From Bradyrhizobium guangzhouense (GTDB lineage: Bacteria > Pseudomonadota > Alphaproteobacteria > Rhizobiales > Xanthobacteraceae), in assembly GCF_004114955.1 (NCBI RefSeq), contig NZ_CP030053.1, positions 4,154,001 through 4,218,000 on the forward strand: 64,000 nucleotides of DNA, read 5' to 3'. Shown here piece after piece: positions 34,715-43,937 of the stretch. The translations under genes and the position numbers were made by a program. The notes beneath the pieces are model-generated. The model did no database searches. It was not told the origin of the DNA and saw only the letters and a list, made by a program, of their open reading frames with translations. How positions within the stretch are numbered: position 1 is the stretch's first letter; every line of letters starts with the position of its first letter.

Positions 34715-37200
34715 TGACGGCCGTCCGCCGAGGACATCTGGCTGGCTGGGCGCAGCGCAACGTGGTGCGCGCGAACGGATGCGGCTTGTCCATCCGCAAG
34801 CTGATGCTGGCCGCCATTGCCGTCGCCTCGCTCGCCGGGATGATGGATGTCGCCGCGGTGGCGCCTGCGGCCGCGCAAAGCTTCACCTACAATCCTTTGC
34901 CGCCGCGTCCGAAGCCGCCGCGGGCCGCCAATGACGGCCAGATGCTCGTGCAGGCGACCGAGGTCGACTACGACTACAACAATTCGCGCGTCTCGGCGGT
35001 CGGTAACGTTCAGCTGTTCTACAACGGCACCAGCGTCGAGGCCGACCGGGTCATCTATGACCAGAAGACCAAGCGGCTGCATGCCGAGGGCAACATCCGC
35101 ATGACGGATGCCGACGGCAAGATCACCTATGCCGAGATACTCGATCTGTCCGACGACTACCGTGACGGTTTCGTCGATTCGCTGCGCGTGGACACCGAAG
35201 ACCAGACCCGGATGGCCGCGACCCGCGCCGACCGTTCCTCGGGGAACTACACCGTGTTCGAGAACGGCGTCTACACGGCCTGCGCACCGTGCCGGGACGA
35301 TCCGAAGAAGCCGCCGCTCTGGCAGGTCAAGGGCGCCCGCATCATCCATGATCAACAGGAGAAGATGCTGTATTTCGAGACGGCGCAGCTCGAATTCTTC
35401 GGCGTGCCGCTCGCCTACATGCCCTATTTCTCGACGCCCGACCCGACCGTGAAGCGCAAGACCGGCTTCCTGATGCCGGGCTTCACCTCCTACACGGCGT
35501 TCGGCTACGGGGTCGAAGTCCCGTTCTATTGGGCGATCGCGCCCGATATGGACGCAACCTTCAACCCGCGCATCACCTCCAAGCAGGGCGTGCTGTTCCA
35601 GGCCGAGTTCCGCCAGCGCCTGCTGGACGGCGCCTACCAGGTTCGCGTCTACGGCATCGACCAGCTCAATCCGGGCAATTTCGCCGGTCAGCCCGGCGAC
35701 CGCCAGTTCCGCGGCGGCGTCGAGACCAAGGGCCAGTTCGCCCTGAACGACAAATGGGTCTGGGGCTGGGACGGCGTCCTGCTGTCCGATTACTATTTCA
35801 TGTCGGACTACCGCCTGTCGGCCTATCGCGATCCGCTGGGATCGTTCCTGAATCTTCCGACGGAAGCGATCTCGCAGCTCTATCTGACCGGCGTCGGCAA
35901 TCGCAGCTTCTTCGATGCCCGCACGATGTACTTCCTGAGCTTCTCGGGCAACCAGCAGCAGGTTCCGGTCGTCTATCCCGTGATCGACTACTCGAACGTG
36001 CTCAACTATCCGATCTTCGGCGGCGAGGTCTCCTACAAGACGAATTTCGTCAACCTGACCCGTAACGACGCGGCGTTCGATCCGATCACGACGACGGCCA
36101 ATACCAACGGCCTGTGCACGATGGCCTCGGCCGATCCGCTCGCGCGCACGCCGACGCAGTGCCTGCTGCGCGGCTTCCCCGGCACGTACACCCGCCTGTC
36201 GGCGGAGGCGCAATGGCGCAAGTCCTACACCGATCCGTTCGGCGAGATCTGGACGCCGTTCGCCATCCTGCGCGCCGACGCGATCAACTCCGACGTCTCG
36301 AACCAGCCGGGCGTGTCGAACTACCTGCCCGTCGGCGACACCCAGGCGTTCCGCCTGATGCCGACCGTCGGCCTCGAATATCGCTATCCCTTCATCAACG
36401 TTCAGCCCTGGGGCTCGACCACCATCGAGCCAATCGCGCAGGTCATCATCCGTCCGAACGAGACCTATGCCGGCAAGCTTCCCAACGAGGATGCGCAGAG
36501 CATGGTGTTCGACGCCTCGAACCTGTTCAGCGTCGACAAGTTCTCCGGTTATGACCGCGTCGAAGGCGGCGGCCGCGCCAATGTCGGCGTGCAGTCGACC
36601 ACGCAGTTCGACAGGGGCGGCGCGATCAAGGTGCTGTTCGGCCAGTCCTACCAGCTGTTCGGCATGAACTCCTTCGCGGTGCAGGACTCCATTAATACCG
36701 GCATCAATTCCGGCCTCGACAAGCCGCGTTCGGATTACGTGGCCAGCGCCAGCTATTCGCCGAACAGCACCTATACGTTCAGCGTCCGCTCCCGCATGGA
36801 CGAGCAGACCTGGAACTTCCAGCGCTTCGAGGCGGAAGGCCGCGCCAATTTCAATCGCTGGTCGGTGAGCATGCTGTACGGCAATTACGCGGCCCAGCCC
36901 GAACTCGGCTACCTGACCCGGCGCGAGGGCATCCTGACGACGGGCTCGGTCAAGGTCGCGACCAACTGGGTGGTGACGGGCTCGGCGCGCTGGGATCTCC
37001 AGGCCAACAAGATCAACCAATATGTGCTCGGCGCCGGCTATGTGGACGATTGCTTCGTGCTGGCGGCGAACTACGTAACTTCGTATAGCTACTCCGCGGG
37101 CACCACGCCGCCCGTACTGAGCCACGCGTTCATGTTCCAGATTGGCTTGCGCACGCTGGCGACCTCGGCGGCGTCCAGCAGTTCCGCCGGCATCCAGTGA
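34714..37200 (+). CDS. lptD: LPS-assembly outer-membrane protein LptD
   Basis: An 828-residue protein that inserts LPS into the outer leaflet. It has a signal peptide (cleavage after AAA at about residue 52), an OstA-like periplasmic domain (LVQATEVDYDYNN...NVQLFYNG, VIYDQKTKRLHAEGNI, residues 65-150) and a large C-terminal beta-barrel. Cysteines near residue 190 (CAPCRDDPKK) and at 466, 476 and 772 may form the disulfides needed for plug opening. The start is GTG 34714 on the last base of the lptG stop, so translation is coupled. lptE is not nearby. Confidence 0.93.
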   Translation: MTAVRRGHLAGWAQRNVVRANGCGLSIRKLMLAAIAVASLAGMMDVAAVAPAAAQSFTYNPLPPRPKPPRAANDGQMLVQATEVDYDYNNSRVSAVGNVQLFYNGTSVEADRVIYDQKTKRLHAEGNIRMTDADGKITYAEILDLSDDYRDGFVDSLRVDTEDQTRMAATRADRSSGNYTVFENGVYTACAPCRDDPKKPPLWQVKGARIIHDQQEKMLYFETAQLEFFGVPLAYMPYFSTPDPTVKRKTGFLMPGFTSYTAFGYGVEVPFYWAIAPDMDATFNPRITSKQGVLFQAEFRQRLLDGAYQVRVYGIDQLNPGNFAGQPGDRQFRGGVETKGQFALNDKWVWGWDGVLLSDYYFMSDYRLSAYRDPLGSFLNLPTEAISQLYLTGVGNRSFFDARTMYFLSFSGNQQQVPVVYPVIDYSNVLNYPIFGGEVSYKTNFVNLTRNDAAFDPITTTANTNGLCTMASADPLARTPTQCLLRGFPGTYTRLSAEAQWRKSYTDPFGEIWTPFAILRADAINSDVSNQPGVSNYLPVGDTQAFRLMPTVGLEYRYPFINVQPWGSTTIEPIAQVIIRPNETYAGKLPNEDAQSMVFDASNLFSVDKFSGYDRVEGGGRANVGVQSTTQFDRGGAIKVLFGQSYQLFGMNSFAVQDSINTGINSGLDKPRSDYVASASYSPNSTYTFSVRSRMDEQTWNFQRFEAEGRANFNRWSVSMLYGNYAAQPELGYLTRREGILTTGSVKVATNWVVTGSARWDLQANKINQYVLGAGYVDDCFVLAANYVTSYSYSAGTTPPVLSHAFMFQIGLRTLATSAASSSSAGIQ

Positions 37201-37254
37201 ACCCGTCCAAAATGCCGGCCGCGCGATCCCTATCGCAGGATCATTTCGGCTGAC

Positions 37255-38214
37255 ATGCGAGCGACAACCATGACGACCTCCCTGCCCGTGTTCCGCCTCC
37301 TCCCTCCCGCGCTCGGCGCCTTGCTGGTCGCCATGCTCGTGCTCGCCGGCGCACCGGCGCGGGCGCAGAACATCGTGGTGATGGTCAACGGGGATCCCAT
37401 CACCGATTACGACATCGAGCAGCGCTCCAAGCTCGACACGCTGACGACGCAGAAGACGCCGAGCCGGCAGGACGTCATCAACGAGCTGATCGACGACAAG
37501 ATCAAGATCAAGGAAGGCAAGAAATACGGTGTCGAACCCACCGTGTCCGACGTCAACCAGTCCTACGAGGGCATGGCGCAGCGCATGCGCGTCACGCCCG
37601 ATCAGCTCAGCAAGTCGCTCGAGGTCAAGGGCGTGCGTCCCGACGTCCTCAAGAGCCGCATGAAGTCCGAGATGGTCTGGACCAGCCTCGTGCGCGGCCG
37701 TTTCAAGGAGAAGCTGCTGGTCAACGAGAAGGACGTCGCGGACAAGGTGCGCGAGAGCGGCGACGAGAAGCTCCAGATCGAAGGCACCGAATACAAGATG
37801 CAGCCGGTCGTGCTGATCGTCCCGCGCGGCTCCTCCCCTGCTTTCCAGGAGACGCGGATGAAGGAGGCCGAGCAATATCGCGCGCGTGTCGGAAGCTGCG
37901 AGGAAGCCAATTCGCTGTTCCGCTCGACGCCGAATGCGACCATCCGAGAGACCGTCACCAAGACGACCTCGGACCTGCCAGAAGCGCTGCGCAAGGTGCT
38001 CGACGACACACCGATCGGCCATATGACCGCACCGGAAGTCACCAAGGCCGGCATCGAAATGGTGGTGGTGTGCTCGCGCAAGCCGACCACGATCGATACG
38101 CCGAAGAAGCGCGAGATCCAGCAGAAGATGTATACGGAGAAATACGAGAAGACCCAGAAGGCCTATCTCGACGAGCTCCGCAAGGCGGCGATGATCGAAT
38201 ATCGCAACCGCTGA
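37255..38214 (+). CDS. SurA-like periplasmic chaperone
   Basis: A 319-residue exported protein. Residues 1-39 form a signal peptide (ARAQ cleavage). The mature N-terminus matches SurA_N: IVVMVNGDPITDYDIEQRSK, then INELIDDKIKIKEGKKYGV. The downstream part resembles a SurA/parvulin region but the canonical PPIase consensus is not clear, so it may be a chaperone without isomerase activity. An ATG at 37270 is an alternative start. It lies between lptD and pdxA, the same order as surA in E. coli (lptD-surA-pdxA-rsmA), which supports a role in outer-membrane protein folding. Confidence 0.85.
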   Translation: MRATTMTTSLPVFRLLPPALGALLVAMLVLAGAPARAQNIVVMVNGDPITDYDIEQRSKLDTLTTQKTPSRQDVINELIDDKIKIKEGKKYGVEPTVSDVNQSYEGMAQRMRVTPDQLSKSLEVKGVRPDVLKSRMKSEMVWTSLVRGRFKEKLLVNEKDVADKVRESGDEKLQIEGTEYKMQPVVLIVPRGSSPAFQETRMKEAEQYRARVGSCEEANSLFRSTPNATIRETVTKTTSDLPEALRKVLDDTPIGHMTAPEVTKAGIEMVVVCSRKPTTIDTPKKREIQQKMYTEKYEKTQKAYLDELRKAAMIEYRNR

Positions 38215-39239
38215 TGGCTACCGCTCCCGCAACGCCTCTCGCATTGACGCTCGGAGAGCCTGCCGGCATCGGCCCCGACATCACCATCGCCGCCTGGCTG
38301 AGGCGCCGCGAGCTCGGCCTGCCCGCCTTCTACCTGCGCGGCGACGAGGCGTTCATCGCCCGCCGCGCCAAGGCGCTGGGCAAGGCGCTCGGCGCCGACA
38401 TCAAGATCGCCTCGGTAAGCCCCAGCGAGACCGAGGCCGCCTTTGCCGACGCCTTGCCCGTGGTTGCAACCAGCGAACGCGCGACCGCAGAGCCCGGCAA
38501 ACCTGACGCCTCCAGCGCACCGGCCGCGCTCGCCTCGATCCGCGAGGCGGTCGCCGACGTTCGCGCGGGCCACGCCAGCGCAATCGTCACCAATCCCATT
38601 GCCAAGAGCGTGCTCTACCGCGCCGGATTCCGCCATCCCGGCCACACCGAATTCCTCGCCGAGCTCGCAGAGGCGGACGGCCGCGTGCCGCAGCCGGTGA
38701 TGATGCTGTGGTCGCCGCGGCTCGCCGTGGTACCGGTGACGATCCACGTGTCGCTGCGAGATGCCCTCACGCAGCTCACGAGCGACCTCATCGTCTCGAC
38801 CGTACGCATCGTCGCAGCCGAGCTGAAATCCCGCTTCGGCATTGCGGAGCCGCGCATTGCGGTGTCCGGACTCAACCCGCATGCCGGCGAGGACGGCTCG
38901 CTCGGCCATGAGGAGCAGACCGTGATCGCGCCCGCGCTCAAGGCGCTGCGCAACGACGGCATCGACGCCAGGGGACCGCTGCCCGCCGACACCATGTTCC
39001 ATGAAGCCGCGCGCAACACCTATGACTGCGCGGTCTGCATGTATCACGACCAGGCGCTGATCCCGATCAAGACCGTGGCCTTCGACGACGCTGTCAACGT
39101 CACGCTCGGCCTGCCCTTCATCCGCACCTCTCCGGATCACGGCACCGCCTTCGACATCGCCGGCAGCGGCAAGGCGAATCCCGCGAGCTTGATCGCCGCG
39201 CTCAAGCTCGCGAGCCGCATGGCGGCTGCGAACAGCTGA
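38214..39239 (+). CDS. pdxA: 4-hydroxythreonine-4-phosphate dehydrogenase
   Basis: A 341-residue NAD-dependent enzyme of pyridoxal 5'-phosphate synthesis. It begins [15 protein letters not shown], has [10 protein letters not shown], the metal site [10 protein letters not shown], and the conserved [20 protein letters not shown] 38214 overlaps the preceding stop (TGATG). Confidence 0.95.
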   Translation: MATAPATPLALTLGEPAGIGPDITIAAWLRRRELGLPAFYLRGDEAFIARRAKALGKALGADIKIASVSPSETEAAFADALPVVATSERATAEPGKPDASSAPAALASIREAVADVRAGHASAIVTNPIAKSVLYRAGFRHPGHTEFLAELAEADGRVPQPVMMLWSPRLAVVPVTIHVSLRDALTQLTSDLIVSTVRIVAAELKSRFGIAEPRIAVSGLNPHAGEDGSLGHEEQTVIAPALKALRNDGIDARGPLPADTMFHEAARNTYDCAVCMYHDQALIPIKTVAFDDAVNVTLGLPFIRTSPDHGTAFDIAGSGKANPASLIAALKLASRMAAANS

Positions 39240-40093
39240 TGAGCGCGATCGACGACCTCCCGCCGCTGCGCGAGGTCATTCGCCGGCATGCGCTGTCGGC
39301 CCGCAAATCGCTCGGCCAGAACTTTCTGCTCGATCTCAACCTCACCGCGCGCATCGCGCGTGCAGCAGCGCCGCTCGAAGAGAGCGTCATTGTCGAGATC
39401 GGCCCCGGCCCCGGCGGACTGACACGGGCGCTGCTCGCGCTCGGCGCAAGGCGCGTCATCGCCATCGAGCACGACGAGCGCGCCATTCCCGCCTTGCAGG
39501 ATATTTCCGCGCGCTACCCTGGCAGGCTCGAGATCGTGCATGGCGATGCCATGACGTTCGACCCGCGCCCGCTGCTCTCAGGAGAGCGCGCCAAGATCGT
39601 CGCCAATCTGCCCTACAACATCGCGACCCAGCTTTTGATCAACTGGCTCACCATCGAACCCTGGCCGCCCTGGTATGACATGATGGTGCTGATGTTTCAG
39701 CGCGAGGTCGGCGAACGCATCGTCGCGCGCGAGGACGAGGACGCCTATGGCCGGCTCGGCGTGCTCGCCAATTGGCGCTGCGAGACAAAGATATTGTTCG
39801 ACATTGCGCCGTCCGCTTTCGTGCCGCCGCCGAAAGTCACCTCCTCCGTCGTGCGCCTGGTGCCGCGCGCCGAGCCGCTGCCCTGCGATCGCAAGCTGCT
39901 CGAACAGGTGGCAGCAGCGGCCTTCGGCCAGCGCCGGAAAATGCTGCGGCAAAGCCTGAAATCATTGGGCGTCGATCCCGCGCGGCTTGCGCAAGCCGCC
40001 GGTGTCGATGCGACGCGGCGTGCGGAGACCATCCCTATCTCCGGCTTTGTTGCCATGGCGCGTGAATTGGCGGATATACGCAGCCAAGCCTGA
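39239..40093 (+). CDS. rsmA: 16S rRNA (adenine1518-N6/adenine1519-N6)-dimethyltransferase
   Basis: A 284-residue enzyme that dimethylates two adenosines of helix 45 during 30S assembly. The AdoMet loop is [15 protein letters not shown] (residues 45-59), and the catalytic NLPYNIA (motif IV) lies around residue 123. It begins directly at the pdxA stop (TGATG overlap). Confidence 0.95.
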   Translation: MSAIDDLPPLREVIRRHALSARKSLGQNFLLDLNLTARIARAAAPLEESVIVEIGPGPGGLTRALLALGARRVIAIEHDERAIPALQDISARYPGRLEIVHGDAMTFDPRPLLSGERAKIVANLPYNIATQLLINWLTIEPWPPWYDMMVLMFQREVGERIVAREDEDAYGRLGVLANWRCETKILFDIAPSAFVPPPKVTSSVVRLVPRAEPLPCDRKLLEQVAAAAFGQRRKMLRQSLKSLGVDPARLAQAAGVDATRRAETIPISGFVAMARELADIRSQA

Positions 40094-40119
40094 TCATCGG
40101 GAATTTCGGAGGAAGGAAT

Positions 40120-41178
40120 ATGGCGTTGATGCGTCGGCAGTCGCTGGTCAAGTTCGATGCGCCCCTGTGCGAGACCATCGTCGATGCGCCCAAGCCCAAG
40201 GCTATGGAGGTGCTGGTGCGCATCGAGCGCTGCGGCCTCTGCCATTCCGACCTGCACATCCAGGACGGCTATGCCGATCTCGGCGGCGGCAAGAAGCTCG
40301 ACACCACGCGCGGCATGACGCTGCCCTTCACGCTCGGCCATGAGATCGCCGGCGTCGTCGACGAAGTCGGCCCTGACGTGCCGGCAAGCCTCGTCGGTTC
40401 GAAGAAGGCGGTGTTTCCCTGGATCGGTTGCGGTCAGTGCCGCGACTGCAAGAACGGCGACGAGAATCTCTGCGCCAAGCAGCGCTTCCTCGGTGTCTCC
40501 ATCGACGGCGGCTTCGCCACCCACGTGCTGGTGCCCGACGCGAAGTACCTGCTCGACTACGATCCCCTGCCGGTCAACCAGGCTGCGACCTTGATGTGCT
40601 CTGGCGTCACCGCCTACGGGGCGCTCAAGCGCCTGGTCGATCGTCCGCGCCAGCGCAATCTGCTGCTGATCGGTCTTGGCGGCGTCGGCATGATGGGCCT
40701 GTCTTTCGCGCAGGCGATGTTCAAGCAACCGATCACGGTTGCCGATCTGTCGCCGGCCGCGCGCGAGACCGCCCTGAAGAACGGCGCCGCGGTTGCCTAC
40801 GATCCGTCCGAGCCCGACGTGATCAAGCGCATCCTGAAGGAGACCGATGGCGGCTTCGACGAGGTGGTCGATTTCGCCGGCAACGAGAAGTCGATGGCGT
40901 TTGCGGTCGCAGTCGCCGCGCGCGGCGGCAAGGTCGTGGTGTCAGGCCTGATGGGCGGCCAGTTCACGCTCCCGATGGTGCAATGGGTCTACAAGCGCCT
41001 CACCGTCGAGGGTTTCATGGTCGGCACGCTTGCGGAGGCGCATGAGCTGATGGCGCTCGCCCGCGCCGGCAAGATCAAGCCGACGCCGATGCGCGAAGAG
41101 CCGATGGGCGACGTCCAGAAGTGGATCGACGAATTGCGCGCCGGCAAGGTGGTCGGCCGCATCGTGCTGAAGAACTAG
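40120..41178 (+). CDS. Zinc-dependent alcohol dehydrogenase
   Basis: A 352-residue MDR-superfamily enzyme. The catalytic zinc ligands are in CGLCHSDLHI and GHEIAGVVDE, the structural zinc cluster in GCGQCRDCKNGDENLC, and the NAD fold in LIGLGGVGMMGLSFA. A perfect GGAGGAAGG ribosome site precedes ATG 40120. It follows rsmA by 26 bases but is probably unrelated in function. Substrate unknown. Confidence 0.9.
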   Translation: MALMRRQSLVKFDAPLCETIVDAPKPKAMEVLVRIERCGLCHSDLHIQDGYADLGGGKKLDTTRGMTLPFTLGHEIAGVVDEVGPDVPASLVGSKKAVFPWIGCGQCRDCKNGDENLCAKQRFLGVSIDGGFATHVLVPDAKYLLDYDPLPVNQAATLMCSGVTAYGALKRLVDRPRQRNLLLIGLGGVGMMGLSFAQAMFKQPITVADLSPAARETALKNGAAVAYDPSEPDVIKRILKETDGGFDEVVDFAGNEKSMAFAVAVAARGGKVVVSGLMGGQFTLPMVQWVYKRLTVEGFMVGTLAEAHELMALARAGKIKPTPMREEPMGDVQKWIDELRAGKVVGRIVLKN

Positions 41179-41248
41179 GTCTTCACCGACGGCGAGATGT
41201 CTTGCTACTGCACGCGGAACGGCTTCGGCCGCACTGCGTTGGCAGCGC

Positions 41249-41476
41249 ATGTCCATTCGCTGTACGGTCGAAAGCGCATTCTTCATCGCCTGGAGCTTCC
41301 TCGAGAAGACCGGCGAGCTCGGGCCGCCTGATGTCTCCGCGGATACCATCCTCGACGCGATCGAAGCGCAGCTCAGAACCGGCGAGCGCCGGCCCCTGAT
41401 GCTCGCCAACCGAGCGATCGATGCGTACCGGCACGCGAACGACCGGTCGGTGACGCGCGAGGCCCGCCTCGGGTAG
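41249..41476 (+). CDS. Small hypothetical protein
   Basis: A 75-residue cytoplasmic protein with good codon bias. It contains TILDAIEAQLRTGERRPLML then ANRAIDAYR, an amphipathic helical pattern I have not tied to a named family. No clear ribosome site is visible, so the start is uncertain. Confidence 0.5.
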   Translation: MSIRCTVESAFFIAWSFLEKTGELGPPDVSADTILDAIEAQLRTGERRPLMLANRAIDAYRHANDRSVTREARLG

Positions 41477-41504
41477 CGAGCCGCAAGCCATACGCGCGTA
41501 CCTG

Positions 41505-41576
41505 TGTTCACTGTTGAACAGAGCGGGTGTTCCGTTTTCGAAATATCCGGTGTTCTCCGGTGAAGAACAAAGTTCG
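41505..41576. promoter_or_regulatory. Cluster of GTTC/GAAC palindromes
   Basis: Three short inverted repeats lie close together: TGTTCACTGTTGAACA (41505-41520), TGTTCT-N7-AGAACA (41551-41569) and GAACAAAGTTC (41566-41576). They precede an EcfG-type promoter by about 100 bases. The spacing does not match the alphaproteobacterial LexA site. Regulator unknown. Confidence 0.4.
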
Positions 41577-41679
41577 CGACGTGGCGGACAGGCAACAATG
41601 CCTGCGACGCGCTTACTGACGACGAGGCCGCCCGGTGCGAAGCGGTCCGTCCTACCCGCGAACACTTGGGCCCGCTGCT

Positions 41680-41705
41680 GGAACGCCCCGAGCGTCCAGC
41701 GCGTT
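41680..41705 (+). promoter_or_regulatory. EcfG-type general-stress promoter
   Basis: GGAAC (41680-41684), 17 bases, then CGTT (41702-41705) is an exact match to the consensus of the alphaproteobacterial general stress sigma factor EcfG. It ends 36 bases before the ATG of the next small gene. Confidence 0.65.
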
Positions 41706-41741
41706 GACCTTTCGTCAAGGCAATGACGGAGTGTGATCTGC

Positions 41742-41933
41742 ATGACGAAGCCGCTGACAAAGACCGTGCAGCCCGTTCCCGACGAAAACCAGAGCCATAA
41801 GGGCGCCGGCAGCGCACCGACCGTTCCCGTCGACACCACCAAAGGCCATCGCGACGACGAGAAACAGAACATCCGTGAGCAGGCCGCCCACGGCAATCTC
41901 ACCCAGAACACCACCAGCCGGCGCATGGGATAG
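41742..41933 (+). CDS. Small hydrophilic stress-type protein
   Basis: A 63-residue, very hydrophilic protein (many Asn, Gln, Lys and Thr; no Cys or Trp) that is probably disordered, ending QNTTSRRMG. GGAG lies ten bases before ATG 41742. The EcfG-type promoter upstream suggests it is made in the general stress response. Related short proteins are frequent in Bradyrhizobium genomes but have no assigned role. Confidence 0.65.
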   Translation: MTKPLTKTVQPVPDENQSHKGAGSAPTVPVDTTKGHRDDEKQNIREQAAHGNLTQNTTSRRMG

Positions 41934-41972
41934 GCGCAGAATCCACGGGGGGAATGAAGAGGAGATACGAAC

Positions 41973-42149
41973 TTGGTGACTCCCGGCAAATGGTACGATC
42001 CGATCTCCGAACGCTGGATCGCACCGCGCGAACTCCACGCCGTAGCTCCCTCCCCTGGTGTCAGCGAGAACCACGTGCTCGAGATGCAGAGGTCCGTCGA
42101 GATTCAGCGCATCTGGCGCCTGCTGGTCGATTGCTGCGCAAGCAAATGA
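41973..42149 (+). CDS. Small hypothetical protein (58 codons)
   Basis: AGGAG (41960-41964) lies eight bases before TTG 41973 and eleven before GTG 41976; the ORF ends at TGA 42147. It encodes a folded-looking sequence with WYDPISERWIAPRELHAV, then a helix VLEMQRSVEIQRIWRLLVDC and a CCASK end. It lies 40 bases downstream of the stress-type gene and could be in the same transcript. Not in any family I recognise. Confidence 0.6.
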   Translation: MVTPGKWYDPISERWIAPRELHAVAPSPGVSENHVLEMQRSVEIQRIWRLLVDCCASK

Positions 42150-42207
42150 TGCTTTTGGTCGTGCGCGACGGCGGAGCGCGCCATCCGCCAAGAATCAGTC
42201 TTCCCGC

Positions 42208-42429
42208 ATGACCGACCCCGTCTCCCCCGCCAGGCCGGTCGCCGTCGCGATCCGCTATGGCGCGATCATCGCCGGCTATGCCTGCCTCCTTCTCACCGCG
42301 ATCTGCTTCGTCATCGCGTGCCAGGTCTTCATCCAGACCGGCATGTTTGCGCAGTCCTACGCGATGGTGGGATTGATCGGCGGCGTGCTGGGCATGTTGG
42401 CGCTGAAGCTGGCGAGTGTGTGGAAATAG
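42208..42429 (+). CDS. Small two-helix membrane protein
   Basis: A 73-residue protein from ATG 42208 with two membrane segments (AIIAGYACLLLTAICFVIA and MVGLIGGVLGMLALKLA) joined by a short loop. No ribosome site stands out. Function unknown; it sits at the end of a run of small genes. Confidence 0.6.
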   Translation: MTDPVSPARPVAVAIRYGAIIAGYACLLLTAICFVIACQVFIQTGMFAQSYAMVGLIGGVLGMLALKLASVWK

Positions 42430-42563
42430 ACGCGCCTCGTCATTACCGGCGAGAGACTGCCCTCGGGGAATCAGCCGCGCTGAGCGCCTCCGACATGAGC
42501 ATCGCACCGCTTTTCGCCTGCGCACAGGGCTGTTAGACTGTCACCATTGATTTGGGGGCTTTC

Positions 42564-43910
42564 ATGCACGCGAGGATTGTCAATCGCGTCCTGATGCTGG
42601 CGGCGCTGGTCGCAGCGACGCTCACCGTTGCGAGCCCGCCGGCTCTCGCCGAGAAGCGCATCGCGCTCGTCGTCGGCAACTCCGCCTACAGGAACATCAC
42701 GCCGCTCGACAATCCGTCCAAGGATGCGAGCCTGATGGCCGACACCCTCGCCTCGCTCGGCTTCACGCTGGTCGGTGGCCATGCCCAGCTCGATCTCGAC
42801 AAGGCCGCGATGGACATCGCCGTGCAGAGCTTTGGGAGGCAGGTTCAGGGCGCCGACGTTGCGCTGTTCTATTATGCCGGCCACGGCGTGCAGGTCGCGG
42901 GCTCGAATTATCTCGTGCCCGTCGGCGCCAATCCGACACGCGAGGCCGACGTCGATTTCCAGATGACCGACGTCAACCTGGTGCTGCGGCAGATGCAGGG
43001 CTCAGGCACGCGGCTCAACCTCGTCATCCTCGATGCCTGCCGCAACAATCCGTTCGGCTCGCGCGGCCTGCGTTCCTCGGACGGCGGGCTTGCACAGATG
43101 CGCGCGCCCGAGGGCACGTTGATCTCCTACGCGACACAGCCCGGCAACGTCGCGCAGGACGGCAGCGACGGTCACAGCCCCTACACCAAGGCGCTCGCTG
43201 CGACCGTCCGCACCGCAGGCCTCGACGTGTTCCAGACCTTCAACCAGGTTGGGCTTGCCGTGAAGCGCGCCACCGCGGGCGCGCAGCAACCCTGGGTCTC
43301 ATCCTCGCCGATCGACGGCACGTTCTATTTCGTGCCGCCGACGCAGACTGCGCCGCCACAGGTCGCGGCGATGCAGCCGGATCCCCTGCCGTCCGAGCGC
43401 CTCCGCGCCGATCCCGACCGCGTTCCGCTGCGCGATGCCGCGCTGCTCAGCGAGTTGAACGAGCGGCTCTACGAGCTCAATTTCGACCCTGACACGCCCG
43501 ACGGACTGACGCGCGCCATCACCAAACTTCAACAGCGCATCGCCATGGCGCCGACCGGCGAAGCCACCGAGGGCCTGCTGCTGCGGATGCGCAAGATGGA
43601 GGACCTCAAGCCGTGGGGTTCGATCGTCTATGGGGCCGACAGCAACAAATGGGGCATCTCGTGGAATCACGCCTCGCGGCGCGCGGCGGTGGCGGATGCG
43701 CGCGGCAATTGCGCCGGTGCCAAATGTCCGATCGAGCTCTCCTTTTACGGCAAGAGCTGCGGCGCGTTCGCGATCTCGGACAAATCCTGGTCGCTGGTCC
43801 AGCGCGACAGCGTCCAGCGTGCAAAGGACGCCGCGCTTGACGATTGCGGCAAGGCCGGCAAAGCTTGCCGCATTATTGGCGCCGTCTGTGCCGACGGCTC
43901 CGGTCGCTGA
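42564..43910 (+). CDS. Exported caspase-fold (peptidase C14) protein with DUF4189 end
   Basis: A 448-residue protein. Residues 1-29 are a Sec signal peptide. Residues 30-250 form a caspase-like domain: KRIALVVGNSAYRNITPL, the catalytic His H107 in LFYYAGHGVQ and the catalytic Cys C159 in LDACRNNPFG. After a proline-rich linker (residues 260-300) a helical region follows, and the last 100 residues match DUF4189-type sequence with paired Cys (CAGAKCPIELSFYGKSCGAF). ATG 42564 is preceded by GGGGG; a TTG at 42552 is less likely. Such orthocaspases are typical of Bradyrhizobium; their targets are unknown. Confidence 0.85.
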   Translation: MHARIVNRVLMLAALVAATLTVASPPALAEKRIALVVGNSAYRNITPLDNPSKDASLMADTLASLGFTLVGGHAQLDLDKAAMDIAVQSFGRQVQGADVALFYYAGHGVQVAGSNYLVPVGANPTREADVDFQMTDVNLVLRQMQGSGTRLNLVILDACRNNPFGSRGLRSSDGGLAQMRAPEGTLISYATQPGNVAQDGSDGHSPYTKALAATVRTAGLDVFQTFNQVGLAVKRATAGAQQPWVSSSPIDGTFYFVPPTQTAPPQVAAMQPDPLPSERLRADPDRVPLRDAALLSELNERLYELNFDPDTPDGLTRAITKLQQRIAMAPTGEATEGLLLRMRKMEDLKPWGSIVYGADSNKWGISWNHASRRAAVADARGNCAGAKCPIELSFYGKSCGAFAISDKSWSLVQRDSVQRAKDAALDDCGKAGKACRIIGAVCADGSGR

Positions 43911-43937
43911 TTTTTCATGATGATGGATTGATTGCTC

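Noticed and set aside
34699..38022. 1107-codon minus-strand frame across lptD and the SurA-like gene
   Set aside because: High-GC antisense frames are often open. The plus strand encodes well-conserved LptD and SurA features; the minus translation has no recognisable motif.
41505..41576. LexA (SOS) boxes in the GTTC/GAAC cluster
   Set aside because: Alphaproteobacterial LexA sites are GTTC-N7-GTTC or the equivalent GAAC-N7-GAAC direct repeats; the spacings found here are inverted repeats with other gaps.
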